55,229 nucleotides of DNA, taken from positions 1-55,229 of the forward strand of contig NZ_NWSX01000039.1 in assembly GCF_002531825.1 (NCBI RefSeq), written 5' to 3'. How positions within the stretch are numbered: position 1 is the stretch's first letter; each line of letters begins with the position of its first letter. This stretch comes from Rhizobium sp. J15 (GTDB taxonomy: Bacteria; Pseudomonadota; Alphaproteobacteria; Rhizobiales; Rhizobiaceae). The translations under genes were made by a program, and so were the position numbers. The notes below the pieces were generated by a model. It had not been told where the DNA came from. It searched no databases and worked only from the letters and a program-made list of their open reading frames with translations. This document shows, piece by piece, positions 7,343-16,045 of the stretch.

Positions 7343-9862
7343 GTGAAAACGGAAAGCATCAAGCAGCCGGACGACACGGCGCCAGCCTACAGCGTGGCCG
7401 AGGGGCAGACGATCACGGCATGGGCCGTTTCCGCCCTCATCGAGCGCTATTTTCCCGGCGAGCCGGCCCCGGCCGAAGATCGCGTCAACTATCGTTTCAT
7501 CAACGGTTTCGTGGATGTCGGCGACCTGCCGTGCCGCAAGGCTTTCTGGTCCACCATGGTCGGTCGCGATCTCGCCCCCGACACCTCCTGGCCGACCGAA
7601 AGCCTCTATCTTCCCGGCTCGAACCGCCGCGTCGAATTCACCAGCTTCTGGCATGTGCCGACACATGTCAGCCGGTGGCTGAAGGGCACGTTCAGGACGG
7701 ACGCTCCCCGCACGCTCGACCTCGCCCTCAAGACCTGCGGCGGCGTTCGCATATGGGTCAATGGCCAGGAGGCGGTGCGTTTCGAGCCGTTCAAGCGCAA
7801 CACCGAAAGCGCAACCGAGATCGCGCTGCCGCTCGACGCCGGCGACAACGAGATTCTCGTCCATACCGAAGACCTCGCCGAACGCGATACGACCTGGTTC
7901 TTCGAGCTCGAAATGCTGGACAGGGAGCCGCTTTCGGTTCTGCTGCCGGTCGCGCTCGATCAGGACGAGGTGCGCGAACTGGAGGCGCTTTCGCGCGGCG
8001 TGCGCCCGGCGCGCGACGTCTTCGTCAACGAGCCGCTGGAAATCGTCTTCGATACCGCGCCCGAGCGCGACCTGCCGGTGGAGATCAAGGTCGTCGGCCA
8101 CGGCCATGAACGGCCGGTTCTCGCCCATGCGAAACTGACCCTTCACGCCCATCAGGGCCTGCTGATCGCCGAGGATGTCCGCGGCATTGCTGACGGTTAT
8201 CACGGCATCCACATGACGATCGGCTCCGGGCCCGGCTCCGTCACCCGCGTCATCGATGCCGCCTTCATGAGCAGCATCGCGCCATTGCCGGCAGAGGCAT
8301 CGCTTGCGGGCCGCAAGCGGCAGGCGCTGGAATACAGCGCCCGCTTCGGCGCCAACCGCGCCGGGCGTCTCATCGCGATGATGGAAACCGGCCATCTCGA
8401 CCAGGAAAGCTTCGACCGCATCGTCGATGCGACGCTTGCCTCCATCGATGCGCGCGAGGATTGCTCCGATTTCATCATGGTGCCGCTCCTGTGGCTGCTC
8501 GGCGCCTATGGCGACCGGATGCCGGAGGCAACGGTCGAACGCATCCGCCATTCCGTCCTCTCCTACCGCTACTGGGTCGACGAGCCGGGTAATGACGCGA
8601 TGTGGTTCTGGAGCGAGAACCATGTGCTCTGCTTCCATACGAGCCAGCTGCTGGCCGGGCTTCTGTTGCCGGACGCGATCTTTTCGGCCTCGGGCCGCAC
8701 GGGGCGGCAGCAGGCGGAACTCGCCGTGGAGCGGCTCGGGCGCTGGTTCGACAGCGTCGAGGCCCATGGCCTGGCGGAGTGGAATTCGGCCGCCTATTAC
8801 CCAATCGATTTCATCGGCCTGCTCGCGCTGGAGCGCTGGGCAGACAGCGGGATCGCCGATCGCGCCCGCGGCCAGATCGACCTCATCTTCCGCATGATCG
8901 CCCTCCACACGCTCGCGGGCGTTCCCGCCGGCTCCCAGGGCCGCGCCTATGACAAGGAGCTGCGCGCCGGCCCGCTCACCGAGCTGGCGCCCTTCGCCCA
9001 GGTCGCCTTCGGCACCGGTTGGCTGAACAACGGCGTTGCGGCGCTGACCATGTTCTGCGCCGGCGACTATGAGCCGCCGGCCGATCTCGCCGAGCTGGCT
9101 TCGCTGTCGCGGGGAAGAAGCGTCGAGGCGCGTTACAGCCAGGGGCTGGAGAGCGGAAAGCTCGTGCTCTTCAAGAACGAGGCGGCGCAGCTTTCGACGG
9201 TCGTCGACCACAAGACCGGCCGGAAGGGACACCAGCAGCACGTTCTGGATATCCGGCTCGCCGGCCATCCGATGGCGAGGCTGTGGGTAAACCATCCCGG
9301 CGAAGACGACCCGTGGGGCAATCAGAGACCGTCCTACTGGGCCGGAAACGGCATCCTGCCGCGTGTCGCCCAGCATCGCGATGTCGCCCTGCTGATCGAG
9401 GAAACGGGTGACGCACGGCACGCCTGGACGCATGCCTATATCGGCCGCGACGGCCTCGACGACCTGATCGTCGAGGACAAGTGGCTGATTGCCCGGTCGG
9501 GCAGGGGATTTGCCGCCCTCTGGGCGTCGAACGGCCTGGAGCTGGTCACCGACGGCCCGACGGCCGGCCGCGAGGCGCGCTCCTATGGACCACTCTGCGG
9601 CTGGGCGGCCATCGCGGCATGCGGCAATGGCGATGAGTTCAAGGCCTTTCTCGAGCGCCTGTCCCAGACGGCGGTTTCTTTCGATCCCGCGCTTCGGCGT
9701 CTTTCCCTGACGCCGCCGGGCGGTCCGGCGATCTCCCTCTCTTATGCCGATGGTCTTTCGATCGCCGGCAAGCCTCGGCCGTTCACGCATGACCAGCCGC
9801 ACCCGATCCTCACTCACGACAGCGCGGCTACCGCCGCCGCTGACGGGCCGTTTTACTCCTGA
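7343..9862 (+). CDS. 839-aa protein of unknown family; candidate polysaccharide lyase or hydrolase
   Basis: I do not recognise the family. Three parts are visible. Residues about 1-200 look like a beta-sandwich with a carbohydrate-binding character (FTSFWHVPTHVSRWL, then GGVRIWVNGQEAVRFEP). Residues about 300-560 are helical and rich in aromatic/acidic motifs, notably WFWSENH at 421-427 followed by CFHTSQLLAG, as in alpha/alpha toroids. Residues about 580-839 look like a second beta-sandwich (HQQHVLDIRLAGHP, NHPGEDDPWGNQRP, YWAGNG). This order resembles several toroid polysaccharide lyases, including heparinase II/III-like and some rhamnogalacturonan lyases. There is no signal peptide. GTG at 7343 is preceded by GGAGG with a 6-base gap. 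The next gene, 17 bases on, is GH105, whose substrates are lyase products. Lyase function is inference. Confidence 0.6.
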   Translation: MKTESIKQPDDTAPAYSVAEGQTITAWAVSALIERYFPGEPAPAEDRVNYRFINGFVDVGDLPCRKAFWSTMVGRDLAPDTSWPTESLYLPGSNRRVEFTSFWHVPTHVSRWLKGTFRTDAPRTLDLALKTCGGVRIWVNGQEAVRFEPFKRNTESATEIALPLDAGDNEILVHTEDLAERDTTWFFELEMLDREPLSVLLPVALDQDEVRELEALSRGVRPARDVFVNEPLEIVFDTAPERDLPVEIKVVGHGHERPVLAHAKLTLHAHQGLLIAEDVRGIADGYHGIHMTIGSGPGSVTRVIDAAFMSSIAPLPAEASLAGRKRQALEYSARFGANRAGRLIAMMETGHLDQESFDRIVDATLASIDAREDCSDFIMVPLLWLLGAYGDRMPEATVERIRHSVLSYRYWVDEPGNDAMWFWSENHVLCFHTSQLLAGLLLPDAIFSASGRTGRQQAELAVERLGRWFDSVEAHGLAEWNSAAYYPIDFIGLLALERWADSGIADRARGQIDLIFRMIALHTLAGVPAGSQGRAYDKELRAGPLTELAPFAQVAFGTGWLNNGVAALTMFCAGDYEPPADLAELASLSRGRSVEARYSQGLESGKLVLFKNEAAQLSTVVDHKTGRKGHQQHVLDIRLAGHPMARLWVNHPGEDDPWGNQRPSYWAGNGILPRVAQHRDVALLIEETGDARHAWTHAYIGRDGLDDLIVEDKWLIARSGRGFAALWASNGLELVTDGPTAGREARSYGPLCGWAAIAACGNGDEFKAFLERLSQTAVSFDPALRRLSLTPPGGPAISLSYADGLSIAGKPRPFTHDQPHPILTHDSAATAAADGPFYS

Positions 9863-9879
9863 GAATATAGGATTTCAGC

Positions 9880-10974
9880 ATGAACACAGCATCTGTCGAC
9901 AACGCCGCTCTCCTGACGACGATCGATCGCGTGGCGACGGCTTTCAGCCGGCTCAGGGGCATCAAGGAAGGTCTCGTGACCGACAATGCCGCCTCGGGAA
10001 TCCAGTTCGACGAATGGGACTGGGAAGTCGGCGTCGGCCTTTACGGCTTCCTGCGCCGCGCGATTTCCGCCAACGACCAGAAGGCGCTGCAGGAGCTCGT
10101 CGCCTGGTACGGCGCCCAGATCGACCGCGGTCTGCCGCCGCGCCAGATCAACAGCACGGCGCCGATGCTGCCGCTTGCGATCCTCGTCGAGCATGTCGAC
10201 CGTCCCGATTTCCGCGCCCTCGTCGAGGATTGGGCCGAATGGCTCGTCAAGGAGTTGCCGAAGACCGAAGACGGCGGCTTCCAGCACGTCGTCAAGGAAC
10301 GCCTCAACGACGGCGAATTATGGGACGATACGCTGTTCATGGCCTGCCTGTTCCTCGCGCGCGCCGGCGTGCTCTGCGAGCGCAACGACTGGATCGACGA
10401 GGCCGTCTATCAGTTCGTCATCCACACCCGCTATCTCTCCGATCCGGTGAGCGGGCTCTGGTATCACGGCTGGACCTTCAACGGCCGGCACAATTTCGCC
10501 AATGCCTTCTGGGCCCGCGGCAATGCCTGGATCACCGTCGCCATTCCCGAACTCTTCGATCTCGTGCCGACGCTCGGCGAAAAGGACCGGCGTTTCCTGT
10601 CGAACGTCCTCGTCAGCCAGGTACGTTCCCTGAAAGCATATCAGCGGCCGGACGGCATGTTCACGACGCTGCTCGACGATCCCTCTTCGCCGCTGGAAAC
10701 CTCGGCCACCGCAGGCATCGCCTATGGCATCCTGCGCGCCATCGACGCCGGCATTCTCGGCGAGAGCGACAAGGTCCATGCCGAGCGCGCGCTGAAGGCC
10801 GTGCTGGCGCAGATCGACGAGGAGGGCGTCGTCCACGGCGTTTCGGACGGCACGCCGATGGGCCATGACCTCGATTTCTACCGGCGCATCCCGAACCTGC
10901 CGACGCCCTACGGCCAGGCGCTGACCATGCTGCTGCTGACGGAAGTCTTCATCGAGAGCGGCCGACGCCAATGA
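9880..10974 (+). CDS. GH105 unsaturated glucuronyl/rhamnogalacturonyl hydrolase
   Basis: A 364-residue alpha/alpha-barrel enzyme that removes the 4,5-unsaturated uronic acid left at the end of oligosaccharides by a polysaccharide lyase. Family signs are GELWDDTLFMACLFLAR (Asp149/Asp150 region, with the catalytic Asp of GH105), GLWYHGW, FWARGNAW and ETSATAGIAYGI. Length matches YteR-type enzymes. There is no signal peptide, so it acts in the cytoplasm on imported material. The start at 9880 has AGGA 7 bases upstream. The stop overlaps the next start (ATGA), giving a tight unit with the GH28-like gene. Whether the substrate is rhamnogalacturonan, another pectin fragment or a glycosaminoglycan-like chain cannot be read from sequence. 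Confidence 0.87.
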   Translation: MNTASVDNAALLTTIDRVATAFSRLRGIKEGLVTDNAASGIQFDEWDWEVGVGLYGFLRRAISANDQKALQELVAWYGAQIDRGLPPRQINSTAPMLPLAILVEHVDRPDFRALVEDWAEWLVKELPKTEDGGFQHVVKERLNDGELWDDTLFMACLFLARAGVLCERNDWIDEAVYQFVIHTRYLSDPVSGLWYHGWTFNGRHNFANAFWARGNAWITVAIPELFDLVPTLGEKDRRFLSNVLVSQVRSLKAYQRPDGMFTTLLDDPSSPLETSATAGIAYGILRAIDAGILGESDKVHAERALKAVLAQIDEEGVVHGVSDGTPMGHDLDFYRRIPNLPTPYGQALTMLLLTEVFIESGRRQ

Positions 10975-12335
10975 GTGCCACCTCCCGCGTCGCGATCGAA
11001 GCGTTCGACGGCGATAATACCGATCGCCTGCAGGCGGCGATCGACACCCTTTCGGCTTCCGGCGGCGGACGCCTGGAACTCCTGGCGGGCATCCACCTCT
11101 GCCAGGGGCTCCGGCTGCGCTCCGGCGTCGATCTGCACCTTGCTGCCGGCGCGATCCTGCGTCCCATCCCCGACTATGCGGCCTATGCGCATACGACGGT
11201 TTCGGTGATCGCCGAAAAATCCGATCGCGGCATGATCGTCGCCAAGGGCGCGCGGCGGATCGGCCTGACGGGGGAAGGGCGCATCGAAGCCGGCTGCGAG
11301 AGCTTCATCATCGGGGACGACGAGACCGTCGGCACCTTCATCCCGGCCGAATTCCGTCCGCGCGTCGTCGTCTTCGAAGGCTGCGACGAGGTCGAGATCA
11401 GTACCGTCACGATCAGCCGCTCGCCGATGTGGACGCTGCATTTCGTCGGCTGTACCGATCTTGCGGTCCGCAACGTCACGATCGAAAACGACCGCCGCCT
11501 TCCCAATACCGATGGCATCGTGCTCGACGCCTGCCGCGGCGCGGTCATCGAGGATTGCAGCATATCGACGGCCGACGACGGCATCTGCCTGAAGACGAGC
11601 ATCGGTCCCGAAGGTGTGGCCATCGGGCGATGCGAAAACATTCTCGTGCGCCGCTGCGCTGTTCAGAGCCTCAGCTGCGCGCTGAAGATCGGCACGGAAA
11701 CGCATGGCGATGTCAGCAACGTCGTGTTCGAGGATTGCAGCGTCTCCTCTTCCAACAGGGCGCTCGGCATATTCTCCCGCGACGGCGGCCGGATATCGAA
11801 TGTGAGGTTCTCCAGGATTGCCGTAGAGTGCCGCGAGACCCCGGACGGTTTCTGGGGCTCGGGCGAGGCGTTGACCGTCAATGTCGTCGACCGTATCGCC
11901 GAACGGCCTGCGGGCGCCGTCGAAAATCTTGTCGTCGAAGACGTGACCGGCCGCATGGAAGGGGCGATCACCATCATCGCGGCCGCGCCGGCGGGCATCC
12001 GCAACGTGTCGCTTGCCCGGATCGCCATCGATCAGCAGCCCGGGCAGCTCGGCACCGGGCGGACCTACGACCTGCGCCCGACCAATGCCGATCTCGCGCC
12101 GAAGGCCGATGGCGGCGGCCGCGCCAATGCCTGGACCCGCGGCGCGGACGGCCGGGTGATCGGCCTGCAGGACTATCCCGGCGGAATGCCGGCCGCCTAT
12201 GTGGCCGGCGTCGCCGGGATCATGATGAACGAGGTGCGGATTACGAGACCGGCACCGTTGCCGCAAGGCTGGAACGAAAACGACGTCGTCATGGAAACGG
12301 CGGCACCTGATGGGAGTGGGGCATGGCAGAACTGA
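10971..12335 (+). CDS. GH28-like right-handed beta-helix glycoside hydrolase
   Basis: A 454-residue beta-helix protein of the polygalacturonase/rhamnogalacturonase superfamily. Acid residues of the GH28 site are present: NTD at 179-181 and ADDG at 201-204 (Asp202, Asp203). Two other landmarks differ. The usual GHG position reads IGTETHG (240-246), and the usual RIK position reads ALGIFSRDGG (264-273). This pattern occurs in bacterial GH28 subgroups that are not endo-polygalacturonases, as far as I recall. There is no signal peptide, so it is a cytoplasmic exo-type enzyme on imported oligosaccharides. It overlaps GH105 by 4 bases upstream and the ABC ATPase gene by 13 bases downstream. The exact linkage cleaved is unknown. 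Confidence 0.82.
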   Translation: MSATSRVAIEAFDGDNTDRLQAAIDTLSASGGGRLELLAGIHLCQGLRLRSGVDLHLAAGAILRPIPDYAAYAHTTVSVIAEKSDRGMIVAKGARRIGLTGEGRIEAGCESFIIGDDETVGTFIPAEFRPRVVVFEGCDEVEISTVTISRSPMWTLHFVGCTDLAVRNVTIENDRRLPNTDGIVLDACRGAVIEDCSISTADDGICLKTSIGPEGVAIGRCENILVRRCAVQSLSCALKIGTETHGDVSNVVFEDCSVSSSNRALGIFSRDGGRISNVRFSRIAVECRETPDGFWGSGEALTVNVVDRIAERPAGAVENLVVEDVTGRMEGAITIIAAAPAGIRNVSLARIAIDQQPGQLGTGRTYDLRPTNADLAPKADGGGRANAWTRGADGRVIGLQDYPGGMPAAYVAGVAGIMMNEVRITRPAPLPQGWNENDVVMETAAPDGSGAWQN

Positions 12336-13429
12336 AACTTTCCACCGTCAACAAGGCGTATGGCACGGTCAAAGTCCTGCATGACGTCGAACTTGACATC
12401 AAGGACGGCGAATTCGTCGTCTTCGTCGGCCCGTCCGGTTGCGGCAAGTCGACCCTGCTGCGCGTCATCGCCGGCCTCGAAGAGGTCACGGCGGGCACGA
12501 TCGCGATCGGCGGACGCGACGTCAGCGCGCTCTCGCCGGCCGAGCGCAAGATCGCCATGGTCTTCCAGTCCTACGCGCTCTATCCGCATATGAGCGTGCG
12601 CAAGAACCTCGCCTTCGGCCTTGAGAACCTGAAGTTCAAGCGCGCCGAGATCGAGGCGCGAATTGCCGAGGCCGCTCGGATGCTGGCGATCGAACCCTAT
12701 CTCGACCGGCGCCCGAAGCAGCTTTCGGGCGGCCAGCGCCAGCGCGTGGCGATCGGCCGGGCGATCGTGCGCGAGCCCGACATCTTCCTCTTCGACGAGC
12801 CGCTGTCCAACCTCGATGCGGCGCTGCGCGTCCAGACCCGCGCCGAGATCACCAAGCTGCATCGCGAGATCAAGACGACGATGATTTATGTCACCCACGA
12901 CCAGGTCGAGGCGATGACCATGGCCGACAAGATCGTCGTGCTGCGCGCCGGCCGCGTCGAGCAGGTCGGGGCGCCGCTGGAGCTGTTCGACAATCCGCGC
13001 AACCTCTTCGTCGCCGGCTTCCTCGGCTCGCCGCGCATGAACATCATCAAGGGCAAGGTCGCCGCCATCACCGAAAGCGGCATTGCCATCGATGTCGCCA
13101 GCGGCGGCAGGATCGTCAGCGATGCCGGTCCCAAGGGCATTTCGGTGGGGCAGGAGGTTCTCGCCGGCATAAGGCCCGCGCATTTCTCCCGTTCCGGCGA
13201 AAACGGCCTGCCGTTCATCGTCCAGTATCACGAAGGCCTCGGCACCGAGACCTATGTCTACGGCAATCTTGCCGGGCAGGACGAACAGATCATCATCCAT
13301 GAAGCCGGTCATTTCGCGCCCGTTCAGGGCGACCGGATCATGATCGATGCCGATCCGGCGCGCGTCCATCTGTTCGATCCCGAAAGCGGCCTGGCTTTTG
13401 CCCGCCGCTCCGGGCAGGGGAGGCGCTGA
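12323..13429 (+). CDS. ABC sugar transporter ATPase (UgpC/MalK type)
   Basis: A 368-residue cytoplasmic ATPase that drives carbohydrate import. It has Walker A GPSGCGKST (36-44), the Q-loop in FQSYALYPHM, signature LSGGQRQRVAIGRA (134-147), Walker B IFLFDEP (154-160), D-loop SNLD and H-loop His192. The C-terminal part (about 240-368) is the TOBE-type regulatory domain of the MalK group. The start at 12323 follows GGGAG and overlaps the end of the GH28-like gene. ATPases of this kind often serve several importers, but its place here assigns it to the permeases that follow. Confidence 0.95.
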   Translation: MAELKLSTVNKAYGTVKVLHDVELDIKDGEFVVFVGPSGCGKSTLLRVIAGLEEVTAGTIAIGGRDVSALSPAERKIAMVFQSYALYPHMSVRKNLAFGLENLKFKRAEIEARIAEAARMLAIEPYLDRRPKQLSGGQRQRVAIGRAIVREPDIFLFDEPLSNLDAALRVQTRAEITKLHREIKTTMIYVTHDQVEAMTMADKIVVLRAGRVEQVGAPLELFDNPRNLFVAGFLGSPRMNIIKGKVAAITESGIAIDVASGGRIVSDAGPKGISVGQEVLAGIRPAHFSRSGENGLPFIVQYHEGLGTETYVYGNLAGQDEQIIIHEAGHFAPVQGDRIMIDADPARVHLFDPESGLAFARRSGQGRR

Positions 13430-13431
13430 CC

Positions 13432-14418
13432 ATGGCTGCTGCTGCATTGCTCTCCCAGGCGGGCGACACGGCGATGAAGGTGGTCGAGGCGCCGATGAAT
13501 GCGTTCGAGCGCCTCTTCGGCCGCAAGCGCATGCCCTGGCTGTTCCTGGCGCCGAACCTCGTTCTCTTCGCCATCTTTACCTTCCTTCCGATCGCGATCG
13601 CGGTCGGTTACGCCTTCACCGGCGGCACCAATCTCTTCGTCTCGGAGCGGCCCTACGTCGGCTTCGACAATTTCCGCGCCCTGCTTTCCTGCGGCAATTA
13701 CCTGCAGCCGGGAACCTGCCAGGAATCGCTGTTCTGGACGGCGGTGTGGAACACGCTCTGGTTCGTCGCATTGAACGTCACCGCCACCTTGCTGGTGGCG
13801 CTGATCACGGCGCTGATCCTCAACCGGGCGATCTTTGCGCGCGGCTTCTTCCGGGCGATGTTCTTCTATCCCGTTCTGCTGTCGCCCGTCGTCATCGGCC
13901 TGATCTGGAAATGGTTCCTCGATCGCAACGGGCTGCTCAACGCCTTCTTCCAGATGCTCGGCGTTCCCCCTGAGATCTTCCTGCTCGATGTCGGCTGGTC
14001 GCGCTTCTTCGTCGTCGTGGTCTCGGTCTGGTTCCACATGGGTTTCTACACCCTCATCCTGCTCGCCGGCCTCCAGGCGATCCCGAAGGAACTCTACGAG
14101 GCCGCCTCCATCGACGCCGCTTCGCCGCGCCGCACGCTGTTCAGGATCACGCTGCCGCTGCTTGCGCCGAACCTGCTCGTCGTATTCATCCTGCTGATGA
14201 TCAAGTCCGTGCAGATCTTTGACGAGGCTTGGGTTCTGACGAATGGCGGCGGCCCGGGCACGGCCAACAGCTTCATCGTCCAATATATCTACCAGATGGC
14301 CTTCAGCAGCGATCTTCGCCTCTTCGGCCTTGCCTCGGCCGCCTCGGTTCTGATGGGGCTGGTGCTTCTGGTTCTCACCCTCATACAGCTGCGCCTCGGC
14401 AAGCGAATGGAGTCCTGA
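13432..14418 (+). CDS. ABC sugar transporter permease, MalF/UgpA type
   Basis: A 328-residue inner-membrane permease with about six membrane segments, the first near residues 38-58 (WLFLAPNLVLFAIFTFLP). The EAA loop that contacts the ATPase is ELYEAASIDAASPRRTLFRI near residues 220-240. The start has GGGGAGG 8 bases upstream, and the gene begins 2 bases after the ATPase stop. A short cytoplasmic N-terminal extension of roughly 35 residues precedes the first membrane segment. It forms the import channel together with the next gene. Confidence 0.93.
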   Translation: MAAAALLSQAGDTAMKVVEAPMNAFERLFGRKRMPWLFLAPNLVLFAIFTFLPIAIAVGYAFTGGTNLFVSERPYVGFDNFRALLSCGNYLQPGTCQESLFWTAVWNTLWFVALNVTATLLVALITALILNRAIFARGFFRAMFFYPVLLSPVVIGLIWKWFLDRNGLLNAFFQMLGVPPEIFLLDVGWSRFFVVVVSVWFHMGFYTLILLAGLQAIPKELYEAASIDAASPRRTLFRITLPLLAPNLLVVFILLMIKSVQIFDEAWVLTNGGGPGTANSFIVQYIYQMAFSSDLRLFGLASAASVLMGLVLLVLTLIQLRLGKRMES

Positions 14419-14419
14419 G

Positions 14420-15478
14420 ATGAAAAGCTCTATGAACCCGATCAGCTTCATGACGCGCACGCGCCGGGCCGGACGCATCGACATTACCGATATCCTGTCA
14501 TGGGTCTGGCTGATCGGCGGCACGCTCGCCGTGCTCGTTCCCGTCCTCTGGGCCGGCCTCTCCTCGCTGAAGCCGGCGGCCGAAATCACCCGCTTTCCGC
14601 CGACGCTGCTGCCGCGCGCCGCGGTGGAGCAAACCGTGCCCGGCTTCGACAAGCCGCTCAGCCTCTGGCAGGTGACGATCGACGGCCAGGCGCGTGAAAT
14701 GGCGATGGTCCGGCGCATCGGCCTCAAGGCGCAGATGGTCGATCCCGCCAATCCGGGACAGCCGGTCAGCGTCGACGTGAAGGGGATCACCCCGGTGCAG
14801 CACATGACCGTCGCCACCGAGAACTACACCGATCCGCTGACGCGCTTCAACTTCCTGACCTTCCTCAAGAACTCGGTGTTCGTCACCATCGTTGCGACGC
14901 TTTTGACGCTTGTTGTCAACGCCATGGCGGCCTTTGCCCTGTCGAAATACAAATTCCGCGGCGACACGACGGTTTTCGTCATCATCATCTCGACGCTGAT
15001 GATCCCGCTCGCCGTCGTCATGGTGCCGGCCTATCTCGTCATCGTTGGCGTCGGGCTTGCCGACAATCTCTGGGGCGTCATCCTGCCGACCATCGCGTCT
15101 CCCACAGCCGTCTTCCTGCTGCGGCAATATATGCTGACCATTCCGGACGAGCTGATCGAGGCGGCGCGCGTCGATGCCGCGAGTGAATTCTGCATCTTCT
15201 GGCGCATCATCCTGCCGCTGACGGCGCCGGCTCTGGCGGTTCTCGCGATCTTCTCCGTGCTCTGGCGCTGGAACGACTTCCTCTGGCCGCTGATCGTCCT
15301 CAACAGCCGCGAGAATTTCACCCTGCAGGTGGGCCTCAACGCCTTCCAGGGCGAGTTCTCGGTGCAGTGGCACTATATCCTGGCGATGACCTTCCTCAGC
15401 CTGCTGCCTGTCACCGTCGTCTTCCTGTTCCTGCAGAAATACATCACGACCGGCATCGCCGGAACGGGAATGAAATAA
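14420..15478 (+). CDS. ABC sugar transporter permease, MalG/UgpE type, with a large extracytoplasmic insert
   Basis: A 352-residue inner-membrane permease, longer than the roughly 280-300 residues usual for MalG-type partners. The first membrane segment is near residues 27-48. Then about 85 residues (near 55-140) of soluble character follow (LLPRAAVEQTVPGFDKPL, MAMVRRIGLKAQMVDP, VKGITPVQHMTV) before NFLTFLKNSVFVTIVAT begins the transport domain. That stretch should lie in the periplasm and could touch the binding protein or the substrate. The EAA loop is ELIEAARVDAASEFCIFWRI. GGAG lies 7 bases before ATG at 14420. It is the last gene of the sugar operon. Confidence 0.92.
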   Translation: MKSSMNPISFMTRTRRAGRIDITDILSWVWLIGGTLAVLVPVLWAGLSSLKPAAEITRFPPTLLPRAAVEQTVPGFDKPLSLWQVTIDGQAREMAMVRRIGLKAQMVDPANPGQPVSVDVKGITPVQHMTVATENYTDPLTRFNFLTFLKNSVFVTIVATLLTLVVNAMAAFALSKYKFRGDTTVFVIIISTLMIPLAVVMVPAYLVIVGVGLADNLWGVILPTIASPTAVFLLRQYMLTIPDELIEAARVDAASEFCIFWRIILPLTAPALAVLAIFSVLWRWNDFLWPLIVLNSRENFTLQVGLNAFQGEFSVQWHYILAMTFLSLLPVTVVFLFLQKYITTGIAGTGMK

Positions 15479-16045
15479 ACAAACCCGGCGCATGACTCCC
15501 GGGAGATCGGGGTCGAGACGTGGAAAGCCCTCCCGGCGTTGCAAACAGCGTCCACGTCTACCGCGCCGGCAGAGCGCGCCGCATCGGAGCTGATCCGTGC
15601 GGCGCGCTTCGGCTGCATGGCTTGCCGGATCGGTGCCTGTTTTCTGGGCGGAATTGTCGGCTCTTTCTGTACAATTTCGACATGACTATCCGAAATGCGC
15701 AGAATTGCGCGCGCCCGCGGCAACGTGATTGTATCGTTTACACCATCTTAATTTCCGCGTGCAATTTCTTGCATGAGGCGGAAACAATAATAATCCGGCC
15801 ATGATGGGTCGAAGAAATTCCGTCATTTTCCCGAAGCCGTAAGTATAGATTATCGGATTACTGGGGGCGGTGAGTGCCTTTCATAAACAAGACCCGAGAT
15901 TTGACATTCTGATATTTCAAGAATTTGCCGGTGTATTGCTTCTGGCGCGAGAATACGCACTTCCGCCTGGCTGACGGGAACATCGGAACAGATACGATTC
16001 CGGATTTCATTTCAAATTCGTAAGCACATTAGGCTGGAACAATAC
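15479..16045. other. 567-base intergenic region before the chemoreceptor gene
   Basis: I see no convincing gene. It holds a strong GC-rich hairpin at 15574-15607, a TGTACAAT...ATGACTAT element at 15668-15689 that recurs upstream of the NCS1 permease, and an AT-rich stretch before the chemoreceptor start. TTGACA at 15901 is a possible -35 box, but no good -10 is found at the right distance. Confidence 0.5.
15574..15607. other. Strong hairpin downstream of the sugar operon
   Basis: GCGCGCCGCA pairs perfectly with TGCGGCGCGC, and the loop adds an inner CGGA/TCCG pairing. It lies 95 bases after the permease stop. No T-run follows on either strand, so factor-independent termination is not shown; it may protect the 3' end of the operon mRNA. 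Confidence 0.5.

Noticed and set aside
7298..9817. 839-codon minus-strand frame opposite the unknown sugar-locus protein
   Set aside because: Two long frames overlap here, so I compared them. The forward one has a GTG with GGAGG, operon spacing and plausible folded segments; the reverse one is low-complexity and would run through the operator.
15520..15804. 94-codon plus-strand frame before the chemoreceptor
   Set aside because: No start signal, crosses the strong hairpin and changes composition midway.
15901..15930. TTGACA as a -35 box for the chemoreceptor
   Set aside because: No acceptable -10 hexamer occurs 16-18 bases downstream, so I did not call a promoter.
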